The notes: generated by a model from the sequence alone, not told the origin. DNA of 9,124 nucleotides from Candidatus Woesearchaeota archaeon (GCA_003564925.1 PXDW01000087.1:1-9124), one strand, 5' to 3'. Shown: positions 1 through 6,502, counted from the stretch's first letter. A program made the numbers and translations.

Positions 1-458
1 ATAATTCCGGCGATAACAACGCCGAACAAATTAGCAATCATGAATTTTTTAAATTTTAATCCGATGGCATAAGCTCCCAATGCGCCTGTATAAACTCCAG
101 AACCTGGCAGAGGGATAGAGATAAAAATAGCAACACCTATATCGCCATATTTATCCACATACTTTTTTATTCTTCTCTGCGGCCTTGATATTATTTTTAA
201 GTAAAGCTTGTCAAACCATTTGAACTTTCTCATATAATTTGCTACTGTCCTTAATAAAACAAAAATAATGATTCCCAAAAAAAAGTTAGTTATAACACAT
301 ACTGGAAATACAATGTACCAAGGCATATCGAAACCAACTAAGGAAAACCCGAATGGTAAAGCGATCCTTCCTGCTAATATTCCTGCAGGTATGCTGTACC
401 TTAATTCCAAGAAAGGTATTAATGTTAACAATATTATCAACAAGATATTGTAAATCAT
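1..458 (-). CDS. Small multidrug-export-like membrane protein (C-terminus cut by window edge)
   Basis: I translated this gene from the reverse strand; 152 residues are visible and the frame is still open at base 1. The sequence is hydrophobic, with membrane segments at about residues 3-15, 47-69 and 105-130 and a basic loop at 76-100. Residues 115-130 (SIPLPGSGVYTGALGA) followed by a GLKFKKFMIAN stretch match what I know of the putative small multi-drug export protein family (PF06695), whose members are usually about 150-170 residues, so little is missing. The ATG overlaps the TGA of the upstream CCA-adding enzyme as ATGA, indicating co-transcription and translational coupling. The family name reflects weak functional evidence; the transported substrate is unknown. 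The family call is fairly sure, the function is not. Confidence 0.85.
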   Translation of the reverse strand, partial: MIYNILLIILLTLIPFLELRYSIPAGILAGRIALPFGFSLVGFDMPWYIVFPVCVITNFFLGIIIFVLLRTVANYMRKFKWFDKLYLKIISRPQRRIKKYVDKYGDIGVAIFISIPLPGSGVYTGALGAYAIGLKFKKFMIANLFGVVIAGI

Positions 459-1684
459 TTTATTGTTATTTTTTGAACCCTATCATTGATATACTTGTCT
501 TTTATAAGGTCACTTATTAATTTTTTTGGCTCTAAGTATTTTCTTTTTACTTTGGCATAAATCCTTTTTTTCTTTACTATTGTTTTTTTATATAATCTTC
601 TGAATAAATCAACATGCTCCTTTTTATCTAAAGGGGGGCCTGAATGAATCATCTCATCTGATAATTTCTCTTTTTTTATTATGAAATAAAACTTAGCTTT
701 TTGTTTTTTATTCCATTCCCAATCAGAAAAAAGAACATCAAAATCATTATTTTTCAAAGCCTTAGAAAAAAAATCAAACGCTTTTTTTGTTTTGCTTCCT
801 ACAATATCTTCTTTCCCTTTTTTTGTTTTCACATCCAAAACAATAGAATAATCTTTTCCTGCTCTTTTCTTGAATTCATCTATGTTTATCTTCTTTTTTA
901 CAAAAAAGCTTTCTGATGGTTTTTTCAAGAATTCTTTAGATTTTTTTTTCAAAATTTCATAGTTCTCCCTGCTTAATGCTGCAGCTGCGTTTCTGTTGGG
1001 CTGTACTGGGTCAACTATGACCAAAGGCCCCCTAGTTTTAGATTTATTTAACTCAAACAAAGGATCTTTCCAGTGATTCAATGGATCAATTATCTCTTTG
1101 TCTTTCCACCTTGAGGCATTTTTCAAAAATTCAATAAAACTGCCATAATAGATTATTAGTATATCTATTATATGCCCTGAAAATCCTTTTATATAAGATT
1201 CTGCCCCGTAAATTCCGTGTGCCTTGCAAAATGATTTAGCAAGCCTTACTTCGTCTCTTGTTTTTCTATTTGCTTTTTTGTTGAAATACTTAACATGCAA
1301 AGGACTCATGTCTGTGACGTTTTCAGCCTCTTTATAATTGCTCACTTTTAATACTGGAACAATTTCAAAATTCAAGGAATTTTTTGAAATGTTAAAATAA
1401 TCCCTGCTTCCGTGAATCTTTTTTGGCTTTAGCGGCTTTAAGGCTTTTCCTAAAAGCTTTGATATGTCTTTTCCCTTATTTTCCTTATCGAAAATTACAA
1501 ACAAATCAATATCATAATCATCTTTTATATAAGTTCCTTTAGCAACAGATCCGCCTTCGATGCATTCTGCTTTTATCTTTTCCTTTCTTAATAGCTTGTT
1601 TATATAGGAAACTAAACTATTTGCCTCTTTTAACACTGAATCATCAGGCCTTAGCTCTTTCTTTAGCTTTTGCAAAAATTCCAT
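455..1684 (-). CDS. cca: CCA-adding enzyme (archaeal class I tRNA nucleotidyltransferase)
   Basis: This 409-residue protein adds or repairs the 3'-terminal CCA of tRNAs using CTP and ATP in the cytoplasm. The nucleotidyltransferase head is at residues 38-110: GGSVAKGTYI (44-53) carries the Gly-Ser signature, D58 and D60 are the metal-binding pair, and E107 in FEIVPVL takes the place of the third carboxylate, which is Asp in the characterised Archaeoglobus enzyme. Residues 162-175 (SYIKGFSGHIIDIL) and 222-234 (VIVDPVQPNRNAA) are typical of archaeal CCA enzymes, followed by a lysine-rich body and tail that would hold the tRNA. The length is slightly short for the family (about 430-450). A TATA-like box lies 24-31 bases before the ATG, suggesting a leaderless transcript. 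It is first in an operon with the small export protein. Confidence 0.93.
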   Translation of the reverse strand: MEFLQKLKKELRPDDSVLKEANSLVSYINKLLRKEKIKAECIEGGSVAKGTYIKDDYDIDLFVIFDKENKGKDISKLLGKALKPLKPKKIHGSRDYFNISKNSLNFEIVPVLKVSNYKEAENVTDMSPLHVKYFNKKANRKTRDEVRLAKSFCKAHGIYGAESYIKGFSGHIIDILIIYYGSFIEFLKNASRWKDKEIIDPLNHWKDPLFELNKSKTRGPLVIVDPVQPNRNAAAALSRENYEILKKKSKEFLKKPSESFFVKKKINIDEFKKRAGKDYSIVLDVKTKKGKEDIVGSKTKKAFDFFSKALKNNDFDVLFSDWEWNKKQKAKFYFIIKKEKLSDEMIHSGPPLDKKEHVDLFRRLYKKTIVKKKRIYAKVKRKYLEPKKLISDLIKDKYINDRVQKITIK

Positions 1685-1707
1685 AAATTGTTTCTAAATG
1701 ATATTAG

Positions 1708-1715
1708 TTTAAAAA
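1708..1715 (-). promoter_or_regulatory. TATA-like box for the cca operon
   Basis: The reverse strand reads TTTTTAAA. Its outer edge is 31 bases from the cca ATG, which would place transcription start at or next to the start codon, giving a leaderless mRNA. It is a weaker match to the archaeal consensus than the other boxes in this window. Confidence 0.45.
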
Positions 1716-1744
1716 GATTTCTCTAAAAAACACAAAAACAAAAA

Positions 1745-1752
1745 TTTATAAA
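1745..1752 (+). promoter_or_regulatory. TATA box for the antiporter operon
   Basis: TTTATAAA preceded by an A-run (possible BRE) starts 43 bases before the antiporter ATG. A start site about 25-30 bases downstream would leave a leader of some 13-17 nt, long enough to include the GAGGT ribosome-binding site at 1778-1782. It stands back-to-back with the cca promoter in a 103-bp divergent intergenic region. Confidence 0.7.
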
Positions 1753-1777
1753 GTTGTTTTTGTATAAAAAAATAAAA

Positions 1778-1782
1778 GAGGT
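1778..1782 (+). promoter_or_regulatory. Ribosome-binding site (GAGGT) of the antiporter gene
   Basis: GAGGT ends 5 bases before the ATG at 1788 and fits the anti-Shine-Dalgarno end of archaeal 16S rRNA. It supports this start codon and sets the gene apart from its mostly leaderless neighbours. Confidence 0.6.
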
Positions 1783-1787
1783 TGTAA

Positions 1788-2999
1788 ATGGAACAAACAC
1801 TTGTTTATCTTACACTAATAGGCATAGTTCTTCTCATTGGCTTAATTATGAGTATAATTGCAAAGATGCTTAAAGTTTCAAATGTTCTTTTTCTTATAAT
1901 AAGCGGAATAATATTGGGGAGATTGAATGCAAGAAGCGGCAATATTTTCAGTTTTGATACGTCTTTTTTAATTGGAATATCGCTTCTTGCATTAGTTATG
2001 ATTGTTTTTGATGGAAGCTCAAGATTCAAATGGAAAGAATTCGACACATTATCACTTAAAGTATTAAAACTCATTATAATCTTTTTGGCCCTAAACATGG
2101 TTTTTCTATCCATAGTTACTTATTATGTTATGGGCTTGGATTCAATTATACTTGCAGTAATTTTTGCAGTTGTAATGTCAGGAACAGATCCCGCAACAGT
2201 AATGGCTCTATTCAAAACAAGAGTTAATAAGATTGTAGAAATTCTAAAAATGGAAGCTATTCTTAATACTGCTTTAGTTATTTTGATACCTTTTATAATT
2301 ATTGATTCATTAGCTATGGAAAAAAACATAATTTCCGGATTTATAGGTTATGGGATGCCATTTCTTCAGCAAATAGCAACAGGAATAGGTACGGGTGTAG
2401 TTCTAGGCGTAATAGTTTTTAAGCTTATGAAAAAATTTTATTCAGAGGAGCTCTCGCCTTTGGCGATCGCAGCTACAGCAATTTTAGGTTATATCTTGGC
2501 TGAAAACATGGGCGGCAACGGGGTTTTGGCCGTAACTACATTAGGAGTAATGTTTGGAAACATGTATCTAAAAGAAAAAGGATCTCTTAAAGAATTTTCT
2601 CTTATATTTTCAAATGCCTTGGAGATATTTGTATTTATCTTAGTAGGATTTATAATACATGTATCGTTTTCTATTGAGTTTATACTTAAATCGCTTGTTA
2701 TTTTTGGGGCATTATTGATTATAAGATATGCAGCAATATTAATATCATTCAAAAAAGATTCAAAGATTACATTAAAAAACAAAGCTTTTATGACACTAAA
2801 CGCACCAAAAGGAATAGCTGTGGCAGTTTTGGCCCTGACATTTTCAATAAGAAACATTCCCGGGATGCTGCCTGTACTTGACTTGATAATTATGATTATG
2901 ATATACAGCATAATTCTTTCCACTATTGTCGGAAAGCTTTCCAAGTATTTTATAGATATTTATATTGAAAAAGAAAACGAGAAATGTCTGGTAAAATAA
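1788..2999 (+). CDS. CPA1-type Na+/H+ (cation:proton) antiporter-like protein with altered ND motif
   Basis: This 403-residue integral membrane protein has about 12-13 hydrophobic segments. It resembles NhaP-type monovalent cation:proton antiporters, which exchange cytoplasmic Na+ for external H+. Visible landmarks are the start of the fold (residues 5-45, ending IISGIILGRL), SGTDPATV (131-138) with the conserved T-D-P, the E156-to-N160 stretch (EAILN), R313, and APKGIAVAVLAL (339-350), matching the PRG-type helix late in the family. The Asp that follows Asn in the CPA1 ND motif is Thr161 here, so one expected ion-binding carboxylate is missing while E156 and D134 remain. There is no long cytoplasmic regulatory domain, only a short charged tail. 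The gene overlaps the next by 16 bases. The fold is confident; the ion and stoichiometry are open. Confidence 0.88.
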   Translation: MEQTLVYLTLIGIVLLIGLIMSIIAKMLKVSNVLFLIISGIILGRLNARSGNIFSFDTSFLIGISLLALVMIVFDGSSRFKWKEFDTLSLKVLKLIIIFLALNMVFLSIVTYYVMGLDSIILAVIFAVVMSGTDPATVMALFKTRVNKIVEILKMEAILNTALVILIPFIIIDSLAMEKNIISGFIGYGMPFLQQIATGIGTGVVLGVIVFKLMKKFYSEELSPLAIAATAILGYILAENMGGNGVLAVTTLGVMFGNMYLKEKGSLKEFSLIFSNALEIFVFILVGFIIHVSFSIEFILKSLVIFGALLIIRYAAILISFKKDSKITLKNKAFMTLNAPKGIAVAVLALTFSIRNIPGMLPVLDLIIMIMIYSIILSTIVGKLSKYFIDIYIEKENEKCLVK

Positions 3000-3748
3000 A
3001 AATAGGTCCGGGGGGAACTTCTGGATTAGGATATTATTTAGGTTTAAAAGAGATAAAAAGTCTTGGCCTTGATGCGTTAGAATGTGAATTTACACATGGG
3101 ATTAACCTTAACAACGAGCAGTGCAAAAAAATAGGGGAGGCTGCAAAAAGGTTAGGTATAGGGCTGAGTGTTCATGCCCCTTACTATATTAATCTTGCTT
3201 CCTTGGAGTATGCAAAAGTTTTAGCATCAAAAAAAAGAATTTTAGACAGCTTGGAAAGAGCCCATTATTTAGGGGCAGAGTATGTTGTTTTCCATGCAGG
3301 TTTTTATGGAAAAAAAGACAAGAAATATATTTATCAGATAATAAAGAAAGAGTTAATAGGGCTGCAAAAAATTATTAAGCAGAAAAAATGGAACTCGAAG
3401 CTTTGTCCTGAAACAACAGGAAAAAAGACTCAGTTTGGCTCTCTAGAAGAATTGCAAAGGCTAAAAGATGAGACAGGAATCTGCTATTGTGTTGATTTTT
3501 CACATTTATTAGCAAGAGATGGCAGCATAAACTATGAAAAGCTTTTAAAAAAGCTTCCCAAGTCATTTCACTCACATTATTCTGGAATCGAATATTCGGA
3601 AAAAGGAGAGAGAAGGCATCTTCTTGTTGATATCTCCGATTTTAGTAAGCTAGCAGAAGAGATGAAAAAGCAAAAAAAAGAAGCTACAATAATCTGTGAA
3701 AGCCCCGAGCCTTTAAGAGATGCAGAGAAGATGAAGAAAGTTATTTAA
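2984..3748 (+). CDS. Endonuclease IV-like AP endonuclease (xylose isomerase-like TIM barrel)
   Basis: This 254-residue protein resembles the Nfo/apurinic endonuclease 2 family, which cleaves the DNA backbone 5' of abasic sites using three metal ions. Aligned by eye with E. coli Nfo, most metal ligands are present: H64 (SVHAPY), H104 (VFHAG), E143 (CPET), D171 and H174 (VDFSH), H198 (HSHYSG), H212 and E239 (CESP). The Asp that sits two residues before the eighth ligand in E. coli (D229) reads R210 here (GERRHLL), as I recall for the archaeal branch with HxSGIEY...K.H. It is slightly shorter than bacterial Nfo (about 280). It starts inside the antiporter gene (16-base overlap), so the two are co-transcribed, though no functional link is obvious. 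A sugar-isomerase-like TIM barrel is a less likely alternative. Confidence 0.82.
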   Translation: MSGKIKIGPGGTSGLGYYLGLKEIKSLGLDALECEFTHGINLNNEQCKKIGEAAKRLGIGLSVHAPYYINLASLEYAKVLASKKRILDSLERAHYLGAEYVVFHAGFYGKKDKKYIYQIIKKELIGLQKIIKQKKWNSKLCPETTGKKTQFGSLEELQRLKDETGICYCVDFSHLLARDGSINYEKLLKKLPKSFHSHYSGIEYSEKGERRHLLVDISDFSKLAEEMKKQKKEATIICESPEPLRDAEKMKKVI

Positions 3749-3751
3749 ATA
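3744..3751 (+). promoter_or_regulatory. TATA box for the PIN-rpo7-spt4-S24e-S27ae operon
   Basis: A perfect TTTAAATA overlaps the TAA stop of the endonuclease gene (3746-3748). Its first base is 28 nt from the ATG at 3772, predicting a start site at or within a few bases of the codon (leaderless). Confidence 0.65.
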
Positions 3752-3771
3752 GCAGTTTATTCTGTATAGGC

Positions 3772-4152
3772 ATGAAAATAATCCTAGACACTAACTTTCT
3801 GCTCATTCCTGCCCAGTTTAAAGTTGATATATTCTCAGAGATAGAAAGGATAGTTCATGAGCCTTATGAATTATTCATAGTGGAACAGACTATTGGGGAG
3901 TTAAAGAGCATAATTGAAAAACAGAGCGGTAAAAAAAGGCAGGCTGCCAAATTAGCCCTTCAGCTTATAAAACAAAAAGGCTTAAATACTATTAAAAATT
4001 TCCAAAAAGGTATTGTTGATGATATAATCCTAAGTATAGCTAACAAAGAATTTGCTGTAGCTACACAGGACAAAGGATTAAAAAAGGCTCTAAAAAAGAA
4101 AAATATTAAAATAATAACTTTAAGAGCTAGGAAGTATTTGGTGATAAGCTAA
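3772..4152 (+). CDS. Fcf1/Utp24-like PIN-domain protein (putative endoribonuclease)
   Basis: This is a single PIN domain of 126 residues. The opening LDTNFLLIP (5-13) with D6, then E43 in the TIGELKS stretch, D83/D84 in VDDIILSIA and D100 in ATQDKGLKKAL supply the acidic cluster that binds metal in PIN nucleases. The ending (TLRARKYLVIS) also resembles archaeal relatives of eukaryotic Fcf1/Utp24, which cleave pre-rRNA. In archaea this family commonly sits beside rpo7, spt4, S24e and S27ae, as here, which argues for a role in rRNA or translation-linked RNA processing rather than a VapC toxin. There is no antitoxin gene next to it. It is the first gene of the operon, read from its own TATA box, and ends one base before rpo7. 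The specific RNA substrate is inference. Confidence 0.85.
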   Translation: MKIILDTNFLLIPAQFKVDIFSEIERIVHEPYELFIVEQTIGELKSIIEKQSGKKRQAAKLALQLIKQKGLNTIKNFQKGIVDDIILSIANKEFAVATQDKGLKKALKKKNIKIITLRARKYLVIS

Positions 4153-4153
4153 A

Positions 4154-4717
4154 ATGTTTTATAAAACACTTATAAGTGATTATATAAGGGTTCCTCCAAA
4201 GCAATTTGAGAAGGACGTAGAACAGGCAATAACAGATCAAATAAAGAAAGAATATGAAGGTTATATATCAAATGATCTTGGTATTGTTGTTGATGTGGCA
4301 GGGATTGATAATGTTGGAGAAGGGATAATAGTTCCCGGAGACGGAGCCCCATTTTATGATACAACTTTTACATTATTGACATTTAAGCCTGAAATGCAGG
4401 AAGTTATAAACGGGAAGATAAAAGACATCACTGATTTTGGAGCTTTTATAACTATGGGCCCGATTGAAGGTATGATTCATGTATCTCAGACAATGGATGA
4501 TTTTGTTTCATTTTCAAAAGATAAAGTTTTAATTGGAAAAGACACTAAAAGAAGCCTGAAAATAGGTGATAAATGCAAGGCAAGGATTATAGCTGTAAGC
4601 TATAAAGATATAGCTAATCCTAAACTGGGCTTGACCATGAGGCAGAAAGGCCTCGGCAAAGTTGAATGGATTGAAGAAGAATTTTCAAAAGAAGAGGAGC
4701 CTAAAAAGAAAAAATGA
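4154..4717 (+). CDS. rpo7: DNA-directed RNA polymerase subunit Rpo7 (RpoE')
   Basis: This 187-residue subunit forms the stalk of archaeal RNA polymerase with Rpo4, aiding open-complex formation, and it binds the emerging transcript. The N-terminal domain (about 1-78) opens with the characteristic MFYKTLISDYIRVPP and contains the EGYISNDLGIVVDV strand. The S1 RNA-binding domain (about 82-165) shows GKIKDITDFGAFITMGPIEGMIHVSQ split by family-typical turns and ends KLGLTMRQKGLG. A short Glu-then-Lys tail (175-187) closes the protein. The length is normal for archaeal Rpo7. The start follows the PIN gene stop by one base (TAA-A-ATG) and its stop overlaps spt4 as ATGA. The partner gene rpo4 is not in this window. 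Confidence 0.96.
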   Translation: MFYKTLISDYIRVPPKQFEKDVEQAITDQIKKEYEGYISNDLGIVVDVAGIDNVGEGIIVPGDGAPFYDTTFTLLTFKPEMQEVINGKIKDITDFGAFITMGPIEGMIHVSQTMDDFVSFSKDKVLIGKDTKRSLKIGDKCKARIIAVSYKDIANPKLGLTMRQKGLGKVEWIEEEFSKEEEPKKKK

Positions 4718-4902
4718 GCAAGAAAAAAGCATGCAAATCATGTAAAGCATTTTATTTAGGGGAAATTTGTCCTATTTGTAAATCTAACCAGATAGCTGGT
4801 GTTTGGCAGGGAAGAATTAATATTTTAGATGCTAATAAGTCTGAGATTGCTCAGAAAATGAATATAGAAATAAAAGGGGAATACGCCATAAAAATAAGAT
4901 AA
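4714..4902 (+). CDS. spt4: Transcription elongation factor Spt4 (formerly RpoE'')
   Basis: This 62-residue zinc protein pairs with the NGN domain of Spt5 to clamp elongating RNA polymerase and raise processivity. Cysteines C7, C10, C19 and C22 (ACKSCKAFYLGEICPICKS) form the zinc site, followed by the strand IAGVWQGRINILDANKSEIAQ, broken here by family-typical residues, and the closing EYAIKIR. This size and pattern are standard for archaeal Spt4. The ATG overlaps the rpo7 stop (ATGA), and rpo7-spt4 adjacency is a long-known archaeal arrangement. The gene stops one base before S24e. Spt5 is not in the window. Confidence 0.94.
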   Translation: MSKKKACKSCKAFYLGEICPICKSNQIAGVWQGRINILDANKSEIAQKMNIEIKGEYAIKIR

Positions 4903-4903
4903 A

Positions 4904-5353
4904 ATGAAGCTTGAATTAATAAAAGAAAAAGAGATACCTATATTGTCAAGAAAAAGGTATACTTACTTATTGGAAAACAAAGGTCCTACACCTTCAAGAC
5001 TTGAGTTTTTAAGGGAAATATCTGCAAAGCTAAAAATAGACAAGGATTTAGTTGTTATAAAGCATATATATCCCCAATTTGGCTCAAATAGTGTGAAAGT
5101 TATAGCAAATGTTTATAAGAATATAGAAGACAAAAATAAGTTTGAGCACGAAGATTTAATAAACAAGCACCATAAAAAAACAAAGGAAGAAATAGAGCAG
5201 GAAGAGAAAGAAAAAGCTGAGAAAGAAGCTGAAGCTCAGAAAAAAAAAGAAGAAGCAGAGGCTGCAAAACAAGATTTGAAGCAAGAAGTTGAAGAGAAAA
5301 AAGAAGAGCCTGTAGAGGAAGAGAAAGAAAAAGCTGAGGAAAAGAAAGAATAA
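4904..5353 (+). CDS. rps24e: 30S ribosomal protein S24e with long charged C-terminal extension
   Basis: Residues 1-90 are a complete S24e, a small-subunit protein shared by archaea and eukaryotes: the opening MKLELIKEKEIPILSRKR, the conserved PSRLEFLREISAKL and VVIKHIYPQFGS, and a final strand VKVIANVYKN. Family members are usually about 100 residues; this one continues to 149 with a tail made almost only of Glu, Lys, Ala and Gln, probably a charged helix or a disordered extension. The tail contains a 23-bp exact direct repeat, so it has likely grown by local duplication. The start follows the spt4 stop by one base, and the stop is one base before S27ae. Assignment is secure for the core; the role of the tail is unknown. 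Confidence 0.94.
   Translation: MKLELIKEKEIPILSRKRYTYLLENKGPTPSRLEFLREISAKLKIDKDLVVIKHIYPQFGSNSVKVIANVYKNIEDKNKFEHEDLINKHHKKTKEEIEQEEKEKAEKEAEAQKKKEEAEAAKQDLKQEVEEKKEEPVEEEKEKAEEKKE
5199..5221 (+). repeat. Direct repeat, copy 1, in the S24e tail
   Basis: This 23-base purine-rich segment recurs exactly at 5316-5338, 117 bases downstream in the same reading frame. Both copies encode the charged EEKEKAE stretch of the S24e extension. Confidence 0.85.
5316..5338 (+). repeat. Direct repeat, copy 2, in the S24e tail
   Basis: Exact second copy of the 23 bases at 5199-5221. The in-frame spacing (117 = 39 codons) keeps the same peptide, consistent with expansion of the low-complexity tail. Confidence 0.85.
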
Positions 5354-5354
5354 A

Positions 5355-5522
5355 ATGGCAAAGAAACAGAAAAAAAAGAAAGCCCCAACACAAGTATGGA
5401 AGATATATGATGGCGGAAAAAGAAAGAACAAATCCTGCCCAAAGTGCGGACCGGGCATATTTCTTGGTGAGCATAAAGACAGGCTAAGCTGCGGAAAATG
5501 CGGCTATATGGAAAAGAAATAA
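5355..5522 (+). CDS. rps27ae: 30S ribosomal protein S27ae
   Basis: This 55-residue protein of the small ribosomal subunit corresponds to the ribosomal half of the eukaryotic ubiquitin-S27a fusion; no ubiquitin part is present, as usual in archaea. The N-terminus is very basic (AKKQKKKK), followed by VWKIYDG and a zinc ribbon with C28, C31, C46 and C49 (SCPKCG and SCGKCG) and the conserved GIFLGEHKDRLSCGKCGY segment. The length is normal. It is the last gene of the operon, starting one base after S24e stops (TAA-A-ATG). A short pyrimidine-rich run (TTTCTTCT, 5523-5530) right after the stop may help termination, but this is weak. Confidence 0.94.
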   Translation: MAKKQKKKKAPTQVWKIYDGGKRKNKSCPKCGPGIFLGEHKDRLSCGKCGYMEKK

Positions 5523-5537
5523 TTTCTTCTAGAAAAA

Positions 5538-5545
5538 TTTATATA
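5538..5545 (+). promoter_or_regulatory. TATA box for the 41-residue zinc-ribbon gene
   Basis: TTTATATA with an A-rich flank upstream begins 39 bases before the ATG at 5577, predicting a short leader of about 9-13 nt. It shows that the zinc-ribbon gene can be transcribed independently of the ribosomal operon that ends at 5522. Confidence 0.6.
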
Positions 5546-5576
5546 TTTCATTACCCTTTATTCATATTGAGTTAAA

Positions 5577-5702
5577 ATGTACAATAAATGCTCATCCTGT
5601 GGAAAACTTCTTGAGAATAATGAAGAGAGAAGGCTTGTTCTTGACGAGAAGGGAAACATAATAACTAATTGTATTAAGTGCTTTAACAAAACTCACCATT
5701 AA
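5577..5702 (+). CDS. Small Cys4 zinc-ribbon protein, unknown function
   Basis: This 41-residue reading frame begins MYNKCSSCGKLL, has a charged middle (NNEERRLVLDEKGNII) and ends TNCIKCFNKTHH. Cysteines 5, 8, 32 and 35 form two CxxC pairs, the pattern of a minimal zinc ribbon. I do not recognise a named family. Support for it being a real gene is the paired cysteines, codon-like composition, its own TATA box and the exact fit between S27ae and the convergent nucleotidyltransferase, whose stop codon it overlaps through the palindrome TTAA (5699-5702). The position after ribosomal genes makes an RNA- or ribosome-related role possible, but that is guesswork from context. Confidence 0.72.
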   Translation: MYNKCSSCGKLLENNEERRLVLDEKGNIITNCIKCFNKTHH

Positions 5703-6472
5703 GAAAGTAAAAAACTAAATAGAATATTTGTGCCTTTTTTTCTATAGTGTTGCTTAACTTCTCTAAGCTCTTCGGGACTTCCTATGTCAAACCAATTCTC
5801 ATTAAAGACAAACCCATAAACATCTTTTTTTTCTATAAGCCATTTTATGAAATCACCTAGATTGTCAAGCGCTATGTTTTCTTCAATGCATTTTTCTAAA
5901 AGTTTGATATGCTCTTTTGAAAAAATATAGCATGCTGTGCTGACTAAGCTTGTTTTTGGCTCTTTTGGCTTTTCCTCAAATTCCAAAATTCTATTATTTT
6001 CATCGATTATAACAACACCATATTTGCCAGAAGCTTTTTTCTTGTCTTCTATGTCATACAATGCAACAACACAAGATTTTTTTTCCTTAAAAAAATCGTA
6101 GAATTCATTCAAACTAAATTCAAAAAGATTGTCTCCTGCTATAACGAGCACATCATCATCAATAGTTTCCTTTTCAATCGCGTATCTTATGTCACCAACA
6201 GCCCCGAGCCTGTCTTGATTAGAACTTGTCATATCATTAATTATTTTTATTGGCTTTTTTGACCTATAACTATGAGACCAATTTAAAAAATCATCGTAAA
6301 ACTTTTGGTTTGAAACAATGTAGATTTCATCCACATCTGCTAGTTGCTCAACTCTAGAGATTATATGCTCTATCATATTTTTTCTGCCAATTTTCAATAA
6401 AGATTTCGGCTTTTCAAGTGTTAAAGGATAGAGCCTGGTGGCGTATCCTGCAGCTAGAATGATTGCTTTCAT
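5699..6472 (-). CDS. Sugar-phosphate nucleotidyltransferase (RmlA/GCD1-like)
   Basis: This 257-residue enzyme should couple a sugar-1-phosphate or similar phosphorylated alcohol to an NTP, giving a nucleotide-activated sugar for glycan or lipid synthesis. The signature LAAGYATRLYPLT (6-18) with K21 and K23 forms the NTP-binding loop; RLGAVGD (88-94), GDN with D114, EEKP (166-169) and WFDIG with D229 complete the active site, the two Asp residues binding metal. It is the YATRLYPLT subtype rather than the classical GxGTRL. There is no left-handed beta-helix C-terminal domain, so a bifunctional acetyltransferase is excluded. The C-terminus ends in an unusual hydrophobic stretch (ILFSFLLS). NTP and sugar cannot be read from the sequence. 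A TATA box lies 23-30 bases upstream; the neighbouring AT palindromes could control it together with the divergent AbrB operon. Confidence 0.88.
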   Translation of the reverse strand: MKAIILAAGYATRLYPLTLEKPKSLLKIGRKNMIEHIISRVEQLADVDEIYIVSNQKFYDDFLNWSHSYRSKKPIKIINDMTSSNQDRLGAVGDIRYAIEKETIDDDVLVIAGDNLFEFSLNEFYDFFKEKKSCVVALYDIEDKKKASGKYGVVIIDENNRILEFEEKPKEPKTSLVSTACYIFSKEHIKLLEKCIEENIALDNLGDFIKWLIEKKDVYGFVFNENWFDIGSPEELREVKQHYRKKGTNILFSFLLS

Positions 6473-6494
6473 ATAAGATTTATATAATAACTAC

Positions 6495-6502
6495 TATTTA
6501 AA
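6495..6502 (-). promoter_or_regulatory. TATA box for the nucleotidyltransferase gene
   Basis: The reverse strand reads TTTAAATA, a perfect archaeal TATA consensus. Its outer edge is 30 bases from the ATG, so the transcript is probably leaderless. The nearest copy of the ATATTAATAT palindrome begins 22 bases further upstream. Confidence 0.65.

Noticed and set aside
268..453. 61-residue plus-strand open frame
   Set aside because: It lies opposite the recognisable small multidrug-export protein and has no motif or promoter.
3772..4152. VapC-type toxin interpretation of the PIN protein
   Set aside because: No antitoxin gene is adjacent, and the sequence and position in the rpo7-spt4-S24e-S27ae cluster fit the Fcf1-like family.
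5100..5474. Several Phe/Leu-rich open frames on the minus strand opposite S24e and S27ae
   Set aside because: They are the complement of the purine-rich Glu/Lys tail codons of S24e; a real ribosomal gene lies opposite.
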